Below are positions 22,614-32,229 of a stretch of 64,000 nt of DNA, piece by piece. This stretch comes from Liolophura sinensis (lineage: Eukaryota > Mollusca > Polyplacophora > Chitonida > Chitonidae). The notes beneath the pieces were generated by a model, which had not been told where the DNA came from, did no database searches, and saw only the letters and a list, made by a program, of their open reading frames with translations. The stretch spans positions 310,001 to 374,000 of the forward strand of contig NC_088304.1 in the NCBI RefSeq assembly GCF_032854445.1, read 5' to 3'. Position 1 is the first letter of the stretch; each line of letters begins with the position of its first letter. A program made the translations under genes and the position numbers.

Positions 22614-22850
22614 CACTTGGTCAGTTATATGTATGTATGTTTGCTTGGGGTTTTACGTTTCAATCATATAACAACGAGGTCATTAGGTGTGTGGATACTG
22701 TATTTTCTTGTGACAGGGCCACATCGCCACTGAAGCATTATATCGAACACACTATACATACCAGACGTAACACCAAACATAGCAACACCGGGGCAACCAG
22801 TCATGTTTCCTTGCTCTAACCGCTCAGTATTGAGTGCTAGTCTTTGGCAT
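22614..22850 (-). mobile_element. SINE-like repeat, family 3
   Basis: Minus strand. A tRNA-like head (TGAGCGGTTAGAGCAAGG) lies at about 22835-22815. The tail is ATATGATTGAAACGTAAAAC, then CCCCAAGC and TACA repeats at 22660-22620. A second copy is at 52480-52800. Diverged, with no target-site duplication seen. Confidence 0.55.
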
Positions 22851-22959
22851 GGTCGTTGGTAATTTCACCTTTAGCTAACGTGTATATCTGAACATGTCAA
22901 CATGTCATGTAGACTTCCACACGGACAATTTCACCTAAAGAGCCCGGCTCGAACCTTAC

Positions 22960-23088
22960 CTTATTTTTGCTATCCCCTGTTTCCTTAAAATGCCCGAAAT
23001 GTAATATGTCAAAGCCAGCTTTGGTAAACCATCTTTCATCAGTGATTTGAAACTTTGGAATTGGACAACTCAAATCAACGTCTGCCAT
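22960..23088 (-). CDS. Candidate first coding exon, unrecognised protein
   Basis: 43 codons on the minus strand from ATG at 23088 (context AACATGG, adenine at -3 and guanine at +4) to AAG|GTAAGG, a consensus 5' splice donor just below 22960. The exon is a whole number of codons (phase 0). The peptide starts MADVDLSCPIPKF, continues ITDERWFTKAGFD, and ends GDSKNK; it looks like ordinary globular protein. A longer frame could start at 23154 (MMGEINF...), but the inner ATG has the better context. Further exons would lie at lower coordinates beyond the LINE tangle and I cannot identify them. No family recognised. Confidence 0.4.
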
Positions 23089-23307
23089 GTTTGGAATTTT
23101 TTTGTCATCTTCGGCCAACGTGATGAGCAGCGAAAAGTTTATCTCACCCATCATTCTGTTTAAAGGGCATGCAATTCTTGAAGAGAATGTTGGGTAGGAT
23201 AAAATTTAAATGATTTAAACATGTATACCTCCAAAGCTCCTTCCCTGCAGACTCTAATTTTATTGCATAATTTGTAGGTAGCAGCTACAATTCCAGAGTG
23301 CTAAGTG
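23089..23307. promoter_or_regulatory. Possible bidirectional promoter between divergent start codons
   Basis: 219 bp separate the minus-strand ATG (23088) from the plus-strand ATG (23308). No TATA box is convincing. The case rests only on the two flanking candidate exons. An alternative is that the plus exon begins at an acceptor (TTTGTAG|GTAGCAG, about 23277) and has a 5'UTR exon elsewhere. Confidence 0.2.
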
Positions 23308-23839
23308 ATGGCTATTCCAGGAGGAATTGAAACAGTTGAAGCAGGTATGGGTTTGTTTTCTTTATTTCATTGCAATATTGAAACATTAATGTTTTTGGGC
23401 ATGGTGTAGTCCAGCACTTACTTAGACATACTTGCTGCCTAATCTGTCACAAGAAAACTTCTGAGGCCTCATGTGTGAAAGTGTATTAATATAATATCGG
23501 TTTCTCTGTGAACTGCATGGTTTCCAACTACCATATTATAATGGCTGCATGTGACAAATGTATTGTTTGTCACATTAAATTTGAAAGAAAGAGTTTTCAC
23601 TTTATTATGTGAGAAGTGGATACTCTGTTATGTATATGGAGTTGTTCGCTTTCATTGAGGATACATGTAGCTTTGCTTTAGATATCTGATATACCCCAAA
23701 ACTAATTAAATGAGATTATGCACATAATATTTTTTTCACAATTGCACCCGTACAAGAAGAAGAACCGGTACATGGACAGGACAATGCCAAGATTATGGAG
23801 GCGTCCCCTCCTACTGAAAGTGAAGGGGAGGGTACTTAG
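23308..23839 (+). CDS. Candidate two-exon gene, 39-residue acidic protein
   Basis: Exon 1 coding 23308-23344: ATG then MAIPGGIETVEA, ending GAAGCAG|GTATGG (donor). Exon 2 coding 23757-23839, after a T-rich stretch and CAAG|. It joins in frame to give EEEPVHGQDNAKIMEASPPT and a TAG stop. Total 120 nt = 39 codons plus stop. The acceptor is a repeated AAG (AAGAAGAA), so neighbouring acceptors would change only the number of Glu residues. An in-frame TAA lies just 5' of the ATG. The product is short and acidic at the end, with no recognised domain. It may be a small protein, the end of a longer gene, or a coincidence. Confidence 0.35.
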
Positions 23840-23844
23840 GCCGT

Positions 23845-24730
23845 TGTCATTCCTGTGCCTCAAGTGATCAGCTTCCTGTACAAATAGTTTCGCAGGTAGG
23901 CCTACCTGTAATTTGTGTAATATGGCAAAATATGTTTTTAACATGTGTCACTATGGTAGTTTCAATCAACTTAGCCTACGATCGCTTTGTGCAAGACGCC
24001 CCAGGAAAACAATCCATGTCCTATTACATAAAGGTTGTCTGTTTATCCTCTGAACTTTGGACTTGTTGATATCATTGTTGATATCATTTCAATGATTGTG
24101 CTAAATTAACCTCTGAAGAAGTAAACTGTAAGGTGGTTGTTGAAAACAATATATAAATGCATCTACTCAAAATTTCTTTTGTGCATGTGAAAAGTGCATG
24201 GTACCGTGCACATGTAAATGATTTAGTCAAACATTTGATTTCTTCAAAATTGTCAGTCAGTTTATACCCTTGGTCGAGGCAAAATTATGGGACACCACTT
24301 CATGCCTTATGTATTTTGGGTTTTGTGGTCAACTCAGTGTGTTTTGCTTACCAAAAAGGTAGGCTAAAACAAAAGAATGAATTCTGACCGCTAAAACATG
24401 CATTTTTTAATGTTTAGGTTTTTAAAAATCAGCAATATTACCAATGGACAAGATACCAGTGGGCCTACCTAAATTCTGAAAAGGTGAACCTCAACATGAG
24501 GTTTTCCCTCATAAGGCAATGGAGAATTTGTTCATACTGATAATGAATATTAAGTAATATTGTACATATTGTACTATATATAATCTTGATTTCATTGCAT
24601 TAAGAATGTGAAATGACCTCATTAGAGATGATAAACACTGCAATTTCTATATCTTATTCCTTGATACTAAAGAGTGACATGTAAAACTTCAGTGGTGAAA
24701 GAAAGAATTTGTTAAAGATTTGAGTGTTTA
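23845..24730 (+). other. Non-coding stretch, possible 3'UTR of the small gene
   Basis: T- and A-rich sequence after the 23839 stop. The open frame at 24157-24387 shows no domain and no conserved copy in the window. I see no clear polyadenylation landmark. Confidence 0.3.
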
Positions 24731-24732
24731 AG

Positions 24733-24865
24733 TCCAGCTTCCTCTCAGGCTGTACATAGGGAGATCATACAGCAACCTGCGGATGGTAATGGGTTTTCCC
24801 CAGGCTCAGTCCGGTTTCCTCCCACCATTATGATGTGCTCCGTTGTATCTTACACCATCAGACGA
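24733..24865 (+). mobile_element. SINE fragment (family 1 or relative), middle region only
   Basis: Contains CAGCTTCCTCTCAGGCTGTA, then GCAACCTGCGGATGGTAATG and CCTCCCACCATTATGATG, the central part of SINE family 1. Neither the tRNA head nor the usual tail is recognisable. The 3' part (TTGTATCTTACACCATCAGA) differs, so this may be a related older subfamily. Confidence 0.65.
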
Positions 24866-24869
24866 AGGA

Positions 24870-26120
24870 ACAGTGTTTTTAAGCATCACGAAGTTTCACA
24901 AGGCCATGGTGGTTAATTAGATAGTGGTTTAAGTGTTAAAATTCTTGTAAGAATAATTATTGCATACAAAAGAAATAGATGAATGATGAATGCGTTCAAA
25001 TGAGAGATAATATTTCATTTTCTTGAAGTGTAAATCATCAAAGTGTTTATAGGTTGATATCATTCAGTGACCGTTTCCGTTTGTGTTACTTTACAGTTTC
25101 ACCGGGGCTTAGTAACCAATTTCCAAGCCTCTTCAAGGATGTTGTCAACCTATTAAAGCTTCAGTGTAGGATATCCATGCCATTGTTGATCCTTCATCGG
25201 TTTAACATGCACAAAGTCGGCTTAAATACACTGTAACTGCAAGAATATAGTGAAATTGCGGAATCTAGCGATTGCTCAACTGCGTTCATTGAACATTCGT
25301 TAGAGAGAAACACCTGTACTATAATTATTTTGATGGATTTGTGCGTCAGAAATGCGTGAAACAGGTCTGTCAATAAATAAATCAAGCATAGATTATTGTA
25401 GCTGGTTTCCGAATTTCCATCTCCAAGCTGAGCCACAAGTGTTGACATATCAGTTATCTGTATAAAAGGTCATTAAGTCTTCACTCTAAATTATTTATTG
25501 TGGACAGTGTATCCATGTGAATGACTATTGCGTGCTTCAGATAACAAGATGGACAAGTATGGTCGCCTGTAATGGCAACATCTGTGAAGCATTACCCCTG
25601 AATGATGTTCTATAACCGAAAATACAGCGGCGTGGATTATGAAGGTCTATATAGACAGAAAGTACAGTGGGCGGATATTTCAGCACCTGTTTGTTCACAC
25701 CTTTGTGCTTGTGTAACCTGATTCTTGTTTTGAGTAAAGACGTTTAACATCTAGAAATATGTGGTGGTCAATTTGGAGAATTTCTACATGCTGTTCAAGT
25801 GTTGTTCAGTTCTACTGGCAGTTTATATGAATGTCATCTGTATGACTGAAGGTGATTCAAGGGCACACTGGAACCTACGTCTGTGGTACCCCTGAGGATA
25901 TTTTTTGTGGACCTGCATGCTCTTTGTGTTGTTTTATGTGACTCACATTTTCTACGATTGACATGTAACTCTTATTACTTACGAACATTAATATCAAATG
26001 TTCTGAATTGTGCAAATGTTGCTATAGGTATCTGTATAGACTATTACCAATTTTATATGCTGACAAACAGTGAAATTTGACCAATTGCTTACGTATCAGA
26101 GTACAGAAAAGGTCTCAGAA
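24870..26120. other. Non-coding stretch, nothing recognised
   Basis: Only short AT-rich frames. No transposon signature, tandem repeat or splice-bounded coding block seen. Confidence 0.45.
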
Positions 26121-26279
26121 CAACTCGGCAATAAAGACGTCGGGCAGGGTGATCCATAGTAGATTTACCTTTCCGAAAACCACACTGTATGTTAGAAAGT
26201 AACTTGTTGGTTTGAAGAAACCAAGCAAGTCTATCATTTAACATTCGCGTCATAGATTTTAATATATTGTTTCCATTAT

Positions 26280-26990
26280 TTTAATGCTGGACATTTGCTT
26301 TATTATGTTTGCATTTAAGTTTCTGAACCATGTTCCGGACCTTCCGCATAGGTGTTTATGACGTAATGCCTGAAACAAAGTTCCGCCAACAATATTGTCT
26401 ATTGGGCTTGAGTAATCGACGACCCTTGCCTCTAAAAATATGAACCTGGCTTAAGTTATTATCAGTGGGACAATGATTAAATCTGCGTTCAGCCTTTTTC
26501 CGGTCCTTGATAGCTTTACGACAGTCATTTATCATACCAGGGTTTACTTTTGGATATTTTACTTGTCGAGGTCCTAGGGATAGTTCTATCGGAAGCTCGT
26601 AAAACAAACTCAATAAACTTCAGTAAAGGATTATCTGTTGCATTGAGAGTCTCTGAGGTGATACCGGCCTCACAGAACAGCTCAAATGCGATCCAATCTG
26701 CTTTATCGAACTTCCACCTAGCCACACTTTCTACAGAGTTAGAAGTGATATGTTCTAGGACCATGGGGAAATGATCACTGCCACAAAGGTTTTCCAAGTT
26801 TTCCACTTTCCAAGAAAAGTCCGAGAGAAGTGATGGATCTGTGGTAGTGAGATCGATAGCTGAATAAGGGCCATTACCCCGATGTAAACTACCAGGCAAA
26901 AGAAAGGTTTCACCCACTTCTTGAACCCATACAACAAAAACAAAGGCAGATATAAGAATTAAGAAGATTGGTTTATAAACAGAAATCATT
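26280..26990 (-). pseudogene. LINE endonuclease (copy C)
   Basis: Minus frame 27007-26525 holds AIDLTTTDPSLLSDFSWKVE and GSDHFPMVLEHI, then the WKFDKADWIAFELFCEAGIT block and SKSKPWYDK. Frame 26613-26356 continues with the linker (CRKAIKDRKKAERRFNHCP). This copy preserves the endonuclease C-terminal motif GSDHFP best of all copies. The N-terminal part (GDFN motif) is missing, replaced by sequence next to the Tc1-like relic. Confidence 0.9.
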
Positions 26991-27139
26991 GTGAAATATT
27001 CTCTCAAAAAGCTTTAAAATACTGGCATTCAATTGGCCACAAAACACAATGATAGAGACAGGGGGTCAGAAGAAAAAATTACACAAATGTAAAGTTAACT
27101 GGCAAGTGCATGTAAAGTCACAGTATCCACAGAAATGAA

Positions 27140-27790
27140 GGATTACAGTCATCAGTAGCGAGTGTGGCCATCCTAGGCATCAATGCAAGCAAGCACACGC
27201 CTCCGCATTGACGTCGTCAGTCGCCGGATGACGTCAACAGGGATAACGTTCCATAGATTTAAGAGAGCTTGCTCAAGTTCCTGTTGGTTAGTTGGAGGAG
27301 GCACCAGCTGTCTCAAACGGCGGTCAAGGTGATCCCAGAGATGCTCAATGGGGTACATGTCTGTTGAGTTGGCTGGCCAGGGCAAACACGATGACGTTTG
27401 CGGTCTCGAGGTAGTCTGTAAACAATGCGGGCAGTGTGGGGTCTTGCGTTGCCGTGTTGCAAGATCGATCCTCTTGGCTGCCGTTGGAGGAAAGGAACGA
27501 CGACAGGTCTCAGTACCTCATCAACGTATCGCTGGCCAGTCAGATTAACCTTGCACAATAACCAGCTGCGTCTTCATTTGGTCACAAATCCCTCCCCAAA
27601 CCATGACGCCTCCGCCTCCAAACGGATAAACCTCTCTTACGCAGTTTGGCGCGAGGCGCTCGCCTCTTCGTCGGAAAACTCGAACTCTTCATCGTTCCTG
27701 AATAGACAGAACCTGCTCTCGTCTGTAAACAACACTCTCGCCCAGCGACGACATTATGGAGGGAGGCGAATAGAAGATTTTTTTTTTTAT
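27140..27790 (-). pseudogene. Tc1-like DDE transposase (C-terminal two thirds)
   Basis: Minus strand. In order: FTDESR and FRNDEEFEF (about 27720-27680, containing the first D of the DDE triad), GGVMVWGGICDQMKT (27605-27565), LTGQRYVDEVLRPVV (27550-27500), ARPHTARI (the second D appears as HGNARPH, where DNARPH is usual), WPANSTDMYPIEHLWDHLDR (27380-27325, third acidic residue E), and RRLTTSMRRRVLACIDA. A TAG then replaces the codon before DGHTRY and the normal TGA. Several frameshifts. The N-terminal DNA-binding domain is absent. Non-functional cut-and-paste transposase. Confidence 0.93.
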
Positions 27791-27849
27791 GTTTGGACCG
27801 AGGGCGACCTTTCTTGGGAGATGTGCTGTTAGATCTCCCTTTTGCGGGT

Positions 27850-29097
27850 GATTATTGTCGAGTGGATTTGTCGAGGTTTTAAGGTTAATTTTATTGAAAA
27901 ACACAGCTAGTCCATCACATCCGCACCTGGTGTTGAAGGACCAACGTCTTACAACGATCCAAACTTATTAAAAAGTCTGAATAAGGTCCCTAGTGGCCTT
28001 CGACGGACGATCTGAAGAAACACTAGGTTTACGGCTATGTTGAGTAGATCTTTTTTCTTAGGGGTATTGATGTCAACAGGAGAGGAGGTATTAGTATAAT
28101 TCTGTTTTTCAGTATCAGTTTGAGTAGAGCAAGACGAAGACGTAGTGTAGATGACAGGTTTAACTAGTGTTGGCAAAAATATTGTTTTGGGCTTATTGTC
28201 ACCAATGGGTCAAGTTAAAGATGTGTGAATGCCAACAGATATTGATACACTCTTGACCACATTGGCAAATGAACTTCTCAGGGGAGTGCTCATGGTAGAG
28301 AACTGGCGACGTGTTTGTAGATAGGTAATATTTTTTTTGCACTTTTAATATTATAAACTGCTTGTCTTTTATAAAGGGTCTGGCAGCAACCTGCGGATTG
28401 TCGTGGGTTTCCCCACCATAATGCTGGCCGCCGTCATATAAGTGAAATATTCTTGAGTACGGCGTAAAACACCAATCAAATAAATAAATAAATTTTATAA
28501 AGAGAGAACAGTCTTCAGAGGAGGCTATATGGGCTTCGCCGCAATTTTACTGTCTTAGTACAGTCGTAACCTCCATGGTCCTCTTCTACATATCGAAAGC
28601 AAACCAACTTATTTCTACATTGGTCCTTGCCATGCCCAAATGTTTGACATTTGAAGCAACTAGTTGGGTTTGGTATGTACAGATCCACTCGAACACTGTA
28701 CGGGCCAATGTAGATCGACTGCGTAAGAAACGGGTTGTTGAATGCAGCAAATGAGTATTAAGTTTTATAATATTGTCATCTTTTTTGTTGTTAATCGCTT
28801 GACATTAACGACCCCTTGAGAGTTTAATTCAGAGCATATCTGCTCCTCAGTGAAGTCGGTGAGTTCCTGATCTCTATCCAGGATCACTCCCAAATTAGAA
28901 TTTAAAGTTGTATTGGGGGGGGGGGACACAACAACTGGAATATCATTATCTTCGTTATGGTCATCAAACTTATAGGCTGCTGTTTGTTCAGTGGACAACG
29001 AAGCCAGGCCAATTGCTCGACCCACCGTCCGTGTCAAACAACACTCCATTTTCAGGAGGAGGTTTGAAACATTTGTGGAAAGGGTTAAGGAAGACAT
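27850..29097 (-). pseudogene. LINE ORF1 (copy C)
   Basis: The minus frame 29097-28765 is open for 110 codons. It includes RTVGRAIGLASLSTEQTAA, LTDFTEEQICSELNSQGVVN and VKRLTTKK, which match the ORF1 blocks in copies A and B. Zinc knuckles (near 28680-28560) follow in other frames. The tail near 28175-27850 reads NPLDNNHPQKGDLTAHLPRK. Interrupted by a SINE at 28377-28492. Confidence 0.85.
28377..28492 (+). mobile_element. 5'-truncated SINE (family 1) in LINE ORF1
   Basis: About 116 bp: central part (CAGCAACCTGCGGATTGTCG) and complete tail with (AAAT)n. A perfect 10-bp target-site duplication TTTTATAAAG at 28367-28376 and 28493-28502 shows true retroposition. The tRNA head was lost at insertion. 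Confidence 0.95.
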
Positions 29098-29109
29098 GCC
29101 AGATATATG

Positions 29110-29472
29110 AAAAATTCACTCCACGTGTTCCCCATCCACCACGGAGTGCCAACAAGGGCATGCCCAACAGGAAAGGCACCAAGGACTCCACATGAGGTAT
29201 ACTCGAATAGATCGTCAATATGCAAACCCCAGTGAATAAGGTCACACATTTGACACGTACTCCTCGACTGACCCATGAGCCACCGCCTCACACGTAGTCC
29301 CGCAAGCGAAATTCCAGAAATAACATATTCTCTAAGGAGTGGTGTCACGTCAAGACGTGATTGATAGGACAGGGAAACCGAGAAGATTGGAACCTACCGG
29401 GCTCACACAGGAGAGCTCTGGGGTAGTCGCTTTTTACGACAAGTCCTATTCTTATCACCCAGGAGACCCCAC
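29110..29472 (-). mobile_element. LINE 5'UTR, copy C
   Basis: Matches 16801-17400 and the complement of 10745-11292, but lacks the central roughly 200 bp. Landmarks in element sense: GGGTGATAAGAATAGGACTT, GAGCTCTCCTGTGTGAGCCC, GAGGCGGTGGCTCATGGGTC, TGTTGGCACTCCGTGGTGGA. Confidence 0.85.
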
Positions 29473-29479
29473 AGGGGAA

Positions 29480-30045
29480 ACTGTTTTGGAAGTTATCTAT
29501 TTAAATTTATTGATTTTTATCCATTTGATTCATATTACCCAAAATCTTGTATTAAGCAGCCATCTTGGTGGTTTTACTCCGTGAGCTGTCCAAGCTGACT
29601 GGTTGAAAAAAATATGCATCATGGCAGGAGCCTGCCCATTTCACTATTGTCACACACATTATTGAATCTACAAAAGAAAAATATACCGTTGAGTGAAACA
29701 CATATAGTGCTACTTTAATAACTTGCTGGAAACCGATATATTTGTCTGTCCACAGGATGGTGTAAAATCACACACTGCAACATGTATTTACAAGCATTTC
29801 TATGTCCTTACTAAAAAGCTGACAAGTGTCAATGATGTAGATAACAAATTTTTAACGTGATAGTCTCAAAAAGGTATTAAATGCTACATGGGAAAACTGT
29901 AGTTTATGTTAATAATTTAATACCGGTACAAAAAAAATGAGTGTCACTGATTATTCCTTCAAGGAGATACCGTATACATTGGTCAGCGTCATTACGATAT
30001 AAACAAAATCAGCGCCTGAAGTACAATATAGCGGAGAAATGTAGA
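29480..30045. other. Non-coding stretch, nothing recognised
   Basis: AT-rich. No repeat match elsewhere in the window and no coding block. Confidence 0.45.
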
Positions 30046-30079
30046 CGGAACCGGTGCAAAATGAAATGGCCTCGTCATC

Positions 30080-30530
30080 GATTGGGGCGCTTTGTGGGGA
30101 TTATTGTACCGTCTGTTGCCCCATTCACCCTGGAAAAACCAACAATTTCACCAAAAAAAAAACTTTGCTGAATTCTGGGCTGAGACTCGACCCTTGGAAA
30201 AGTTATCGAAGGAAGCGTTGTACACAGCTCGTCGACTGGTACGATGAAATGTCCTGCACACGCTGGCCTCCGATATGCCGTAAGAATCGCCTAATTCCAG
30301 CAAGAAACCACCTTTAGCGATGTATCTCAGCGTTGTATCTCTGGGGACAGTGCCCTAGAGCGCTTTGTTGTGTGTTCAGTAAAAGGGTTAACATCATCTA
30401 AAATACGAAGGAGGGCGTTTTTCGGCATTCGATATCTTCTTAGAAGCCCCACCTCCCTAAGTGTTTCTAACTGCGACGATCTGTCCCTAAACACTCGATC
30501 TTTTCTGAGCATTTCATCATAAAACATCAA
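30080..30530 (-). pseudogene. PIF/Harbinger-type transposase remnant (HARBI1-like)
   Basis: Minus strand. Frame 30530-30327 carries LLRRYRMPKNALLRILDDVN, then PFTEHTTKRSRALSPEIQR, the N-terminal block of Harbinger transposases. In other frames follow GDSYGISEASVCRTFHR (about 30285-30235, the GD..GIS..SVSR motif) and GFSRVNGATDGTIIPTKRP (about 30145-30080), where ATDGT matches the IDGTHI motif with the first catalytic D. The remaining DDE part is missing. At least three frameshifts. Dead copy of a cut-and-paste transposase. Confidence 0.87.
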
Positions 30531-30544
30531 TCAAGCATCTACTT

Positions 30545-31180
30545 TGTTGGTCTAAGGTAACGGTAAGAGTGGGCATTAATTTCCTTTTATGTTTCTCTTT
30601 AACTTAAGGTAATCTTATTTTAACGTAGCTTTGTGAAAGTGGATGGTTACCTTAGCAGGTCACTAAGAGAACGTTAAGAGATCCCTTAGGCTAAGGTAGC
30701 TTTGTGCAAGCGAGCCCTGTACTTGAAGTTACCTAAGGTGACAGTAAATTATATGTATACGATTGTCAGTAGATTGTCACATCGTTTTAAGCAAGCATAT
30801 ACATCATAAACGAGTGTGCAGACATTTCTGACAGTACCACCTAAAAGACTTATCCCCAAACTCTTGTATGGCCTTTTCGTCTACTATTGATAGACCATTG
30901 CCACAACGTCTGAGGGGGGGGGGGACTGTGCCTGTGGACAGGTTTTGTACTTGCTGGACATAGACGACAATTATACAATGTGACAGGTCTGCTAAATGGA
31001 AGGTGGTGAAATCTGTTTGAAGAGACGGCAACGCTATTCATGGCCTCGTAATAACCGTAACCCGTCTGTGAGCATTGCAAATGACTTAGTGACAAAAATA
31101 GACGAGAAGTGATAACATTTACAGCGCGCTTTCACCGAGCATAGCAGGCGTCACGTTCATTCATTCTTCCTCCTGAAATC
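30545..31180. other. Non-coding stretch with an 11-G run
   Basis: Contains a G11 homopolymer at 30914-30924. The minus frame 31031-30804 ends with a Cys-rich WYCQKC word but has no recognisable domain. Confidence 0.4.
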
Positions 31181-31182
31181 GG

Positions 31183-31505
31183 TCCCGACAGCTCAGTTGG
31201 TTGGGCGTCCGCTTCACGGCAGTAGATCCAGGACGGGGTCACATCGAAGACCTTAACAAAGGAAGTTGCAACTTCACCGGTGTTCACTATTAAATCGATA
31301 GTGCAACGACTGGTTGACCCGTAACAGTATAATAGCTCGGGCGAGGCGGGTAAGTTGTCTCAGTGACTCAACACTAGAGCGGTGGAAACCTGTCCCGCAA
31401 CAAGGAGGCACATTACATGTAAATGTACTCTAAGGACTACTTCGTCGTGATATGACTGAAAAATTGCTAAGTACAAGATTAAACCCTAAGTACACACTCA
31501 CTCCC
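31183..31505 (+). mobile_element. Full-length tRNA-headed SINE, family 2
   Basis: The head reads ACAGCTCAGTTGGTTGGGCG (A box) and GGGTCACATCGAAG (B-box region). The long body includes GTGCAACGACTGGTTGACCC and GGAGGCACATTACATGTAAA. The tail is ATATGACTGAAAAATTGCTA, then AGATTAAACCCTAAG and a CACTCACTC repeat. The tail resembles other molluscan repeats. Further pieces: 33105-33175 (+), 54112-54155 (+) and 62050-62165 (-). No target-site duplication seen. Confidence 0.8.
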
Positions 31506-31655
31506 ATCAGAAACCCTCTTGTAAAAATTATCGTCTCATTTCACAGAAATATCGCCAAGATGTTCAGTTATCACACTCTGAGAGGCCAAACAATCTCCAG
31601 TATGTGCATCCCGAACCAAAACAATTGCTATAGTGGCCACTTGAGTGGTTGGAAA

Positions 31656-31847
31656 TTATACATTTATCCCGCACGGTAACACAGATGATTCGCCACGCCC
31701 CAAATCCCTGATGTGACAAACGCATGTCTCGTACACAATGTCGAGCTTGGAGATGCCCAATACAAACCACATGATAACAGTGATGCTGTCTCCATCGAGG
31801 GTCGTAAGTTCTGCGATCAACTCATCGCCCAGCGTCAGAGTAGACAT
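31656..31847 (-). other. Possible coding stretch, unrecognised
   Basis: A 63-codon minus frame starting MSTLTLGDELIAELTTLDGD has protein-like composition and good start context (ACAATGT). It overlaps a diverged dispersed repeat at its 3' end (31680-31710), so it may well be chance. Confidence 0.15.
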
Positions 31848-31849
31848 TG

Positions 31850-32225
31850 TAGGTGCTTTATCTACTACATATAGTAGTATAAAGAAAACGTGTGTAAGGA
31901 AGGGTTTTATCGAGTCAAACTGATATTACATCAGAACTGGGATAGTTTATTTATGGAATAATACTGATTTTACTGATAAATTTTGGTATTAACTCTCCAT
32001 TTATACTTTGCACCCGACGGTGTGATAATCTGTGGCGGAAATGCTTGACACTTCTGGTGTGATTAGACTGATAACACTTGGCCTATATGTAGTTGTTTTG
32101 GACAGCTTCTCGAGATTAGAAAACATCTCAAGATTCACGGCCTGGAATGCCTTACAACAAGAATCATACTGTCTGTTTTGACATGGTAAACTATCCTTAA
32201 TTAGATAGAATTAAATATTCATCAT
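31850..32225. other. Non-coding stretch, nothing recognised
   Basis: No repeat or coding signal identified. Confidence 0.4.
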
Positions 32226-32229
32226 TGTG

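Larger units (their letters stand above)
26130..29472 (-). mobile_element. I-type LINE, copy C, heavily interrupted
   Basis: Minus strand. 5'UTR 29472-29110 (shortened by an internal deletion relative to copies A and B), ORF1 29097 to about 27850, endonuclease about 26990-26280, and a small RT piece 26270-26130 (block before KTMERM). RT is missing after that. A Tc1-like transposase relic sits between ORF1 and endonuclease (27140-27790), and a SINE lies in ORF1 (28377-28492). The 5' end has the full terminus: GTGGGGTCTCCTGGGTGATA in element sense. Confidence 0.88.

Noticed and set aside
28908-29348. Plus- and minus-strand frames in the 29 kb region as host genes
   Set aside because: The region is LINE 5'UTR and ORF1, as shown by matching copies at 10.7 and 17 kb.
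30804-31095. Zinc-finger-like protein from CRRCGNG and WYCQKC words
   Set aside because: Cys spacing fits no zinc-finger type I know, and the frame crosses an 11-G run prone to length error.
31183-31260. Functional tRNA gene at the head of SINE family 2
   Set aside because: It is continuous with a repeat body and tail found in other copies, and the B box is imperfect.
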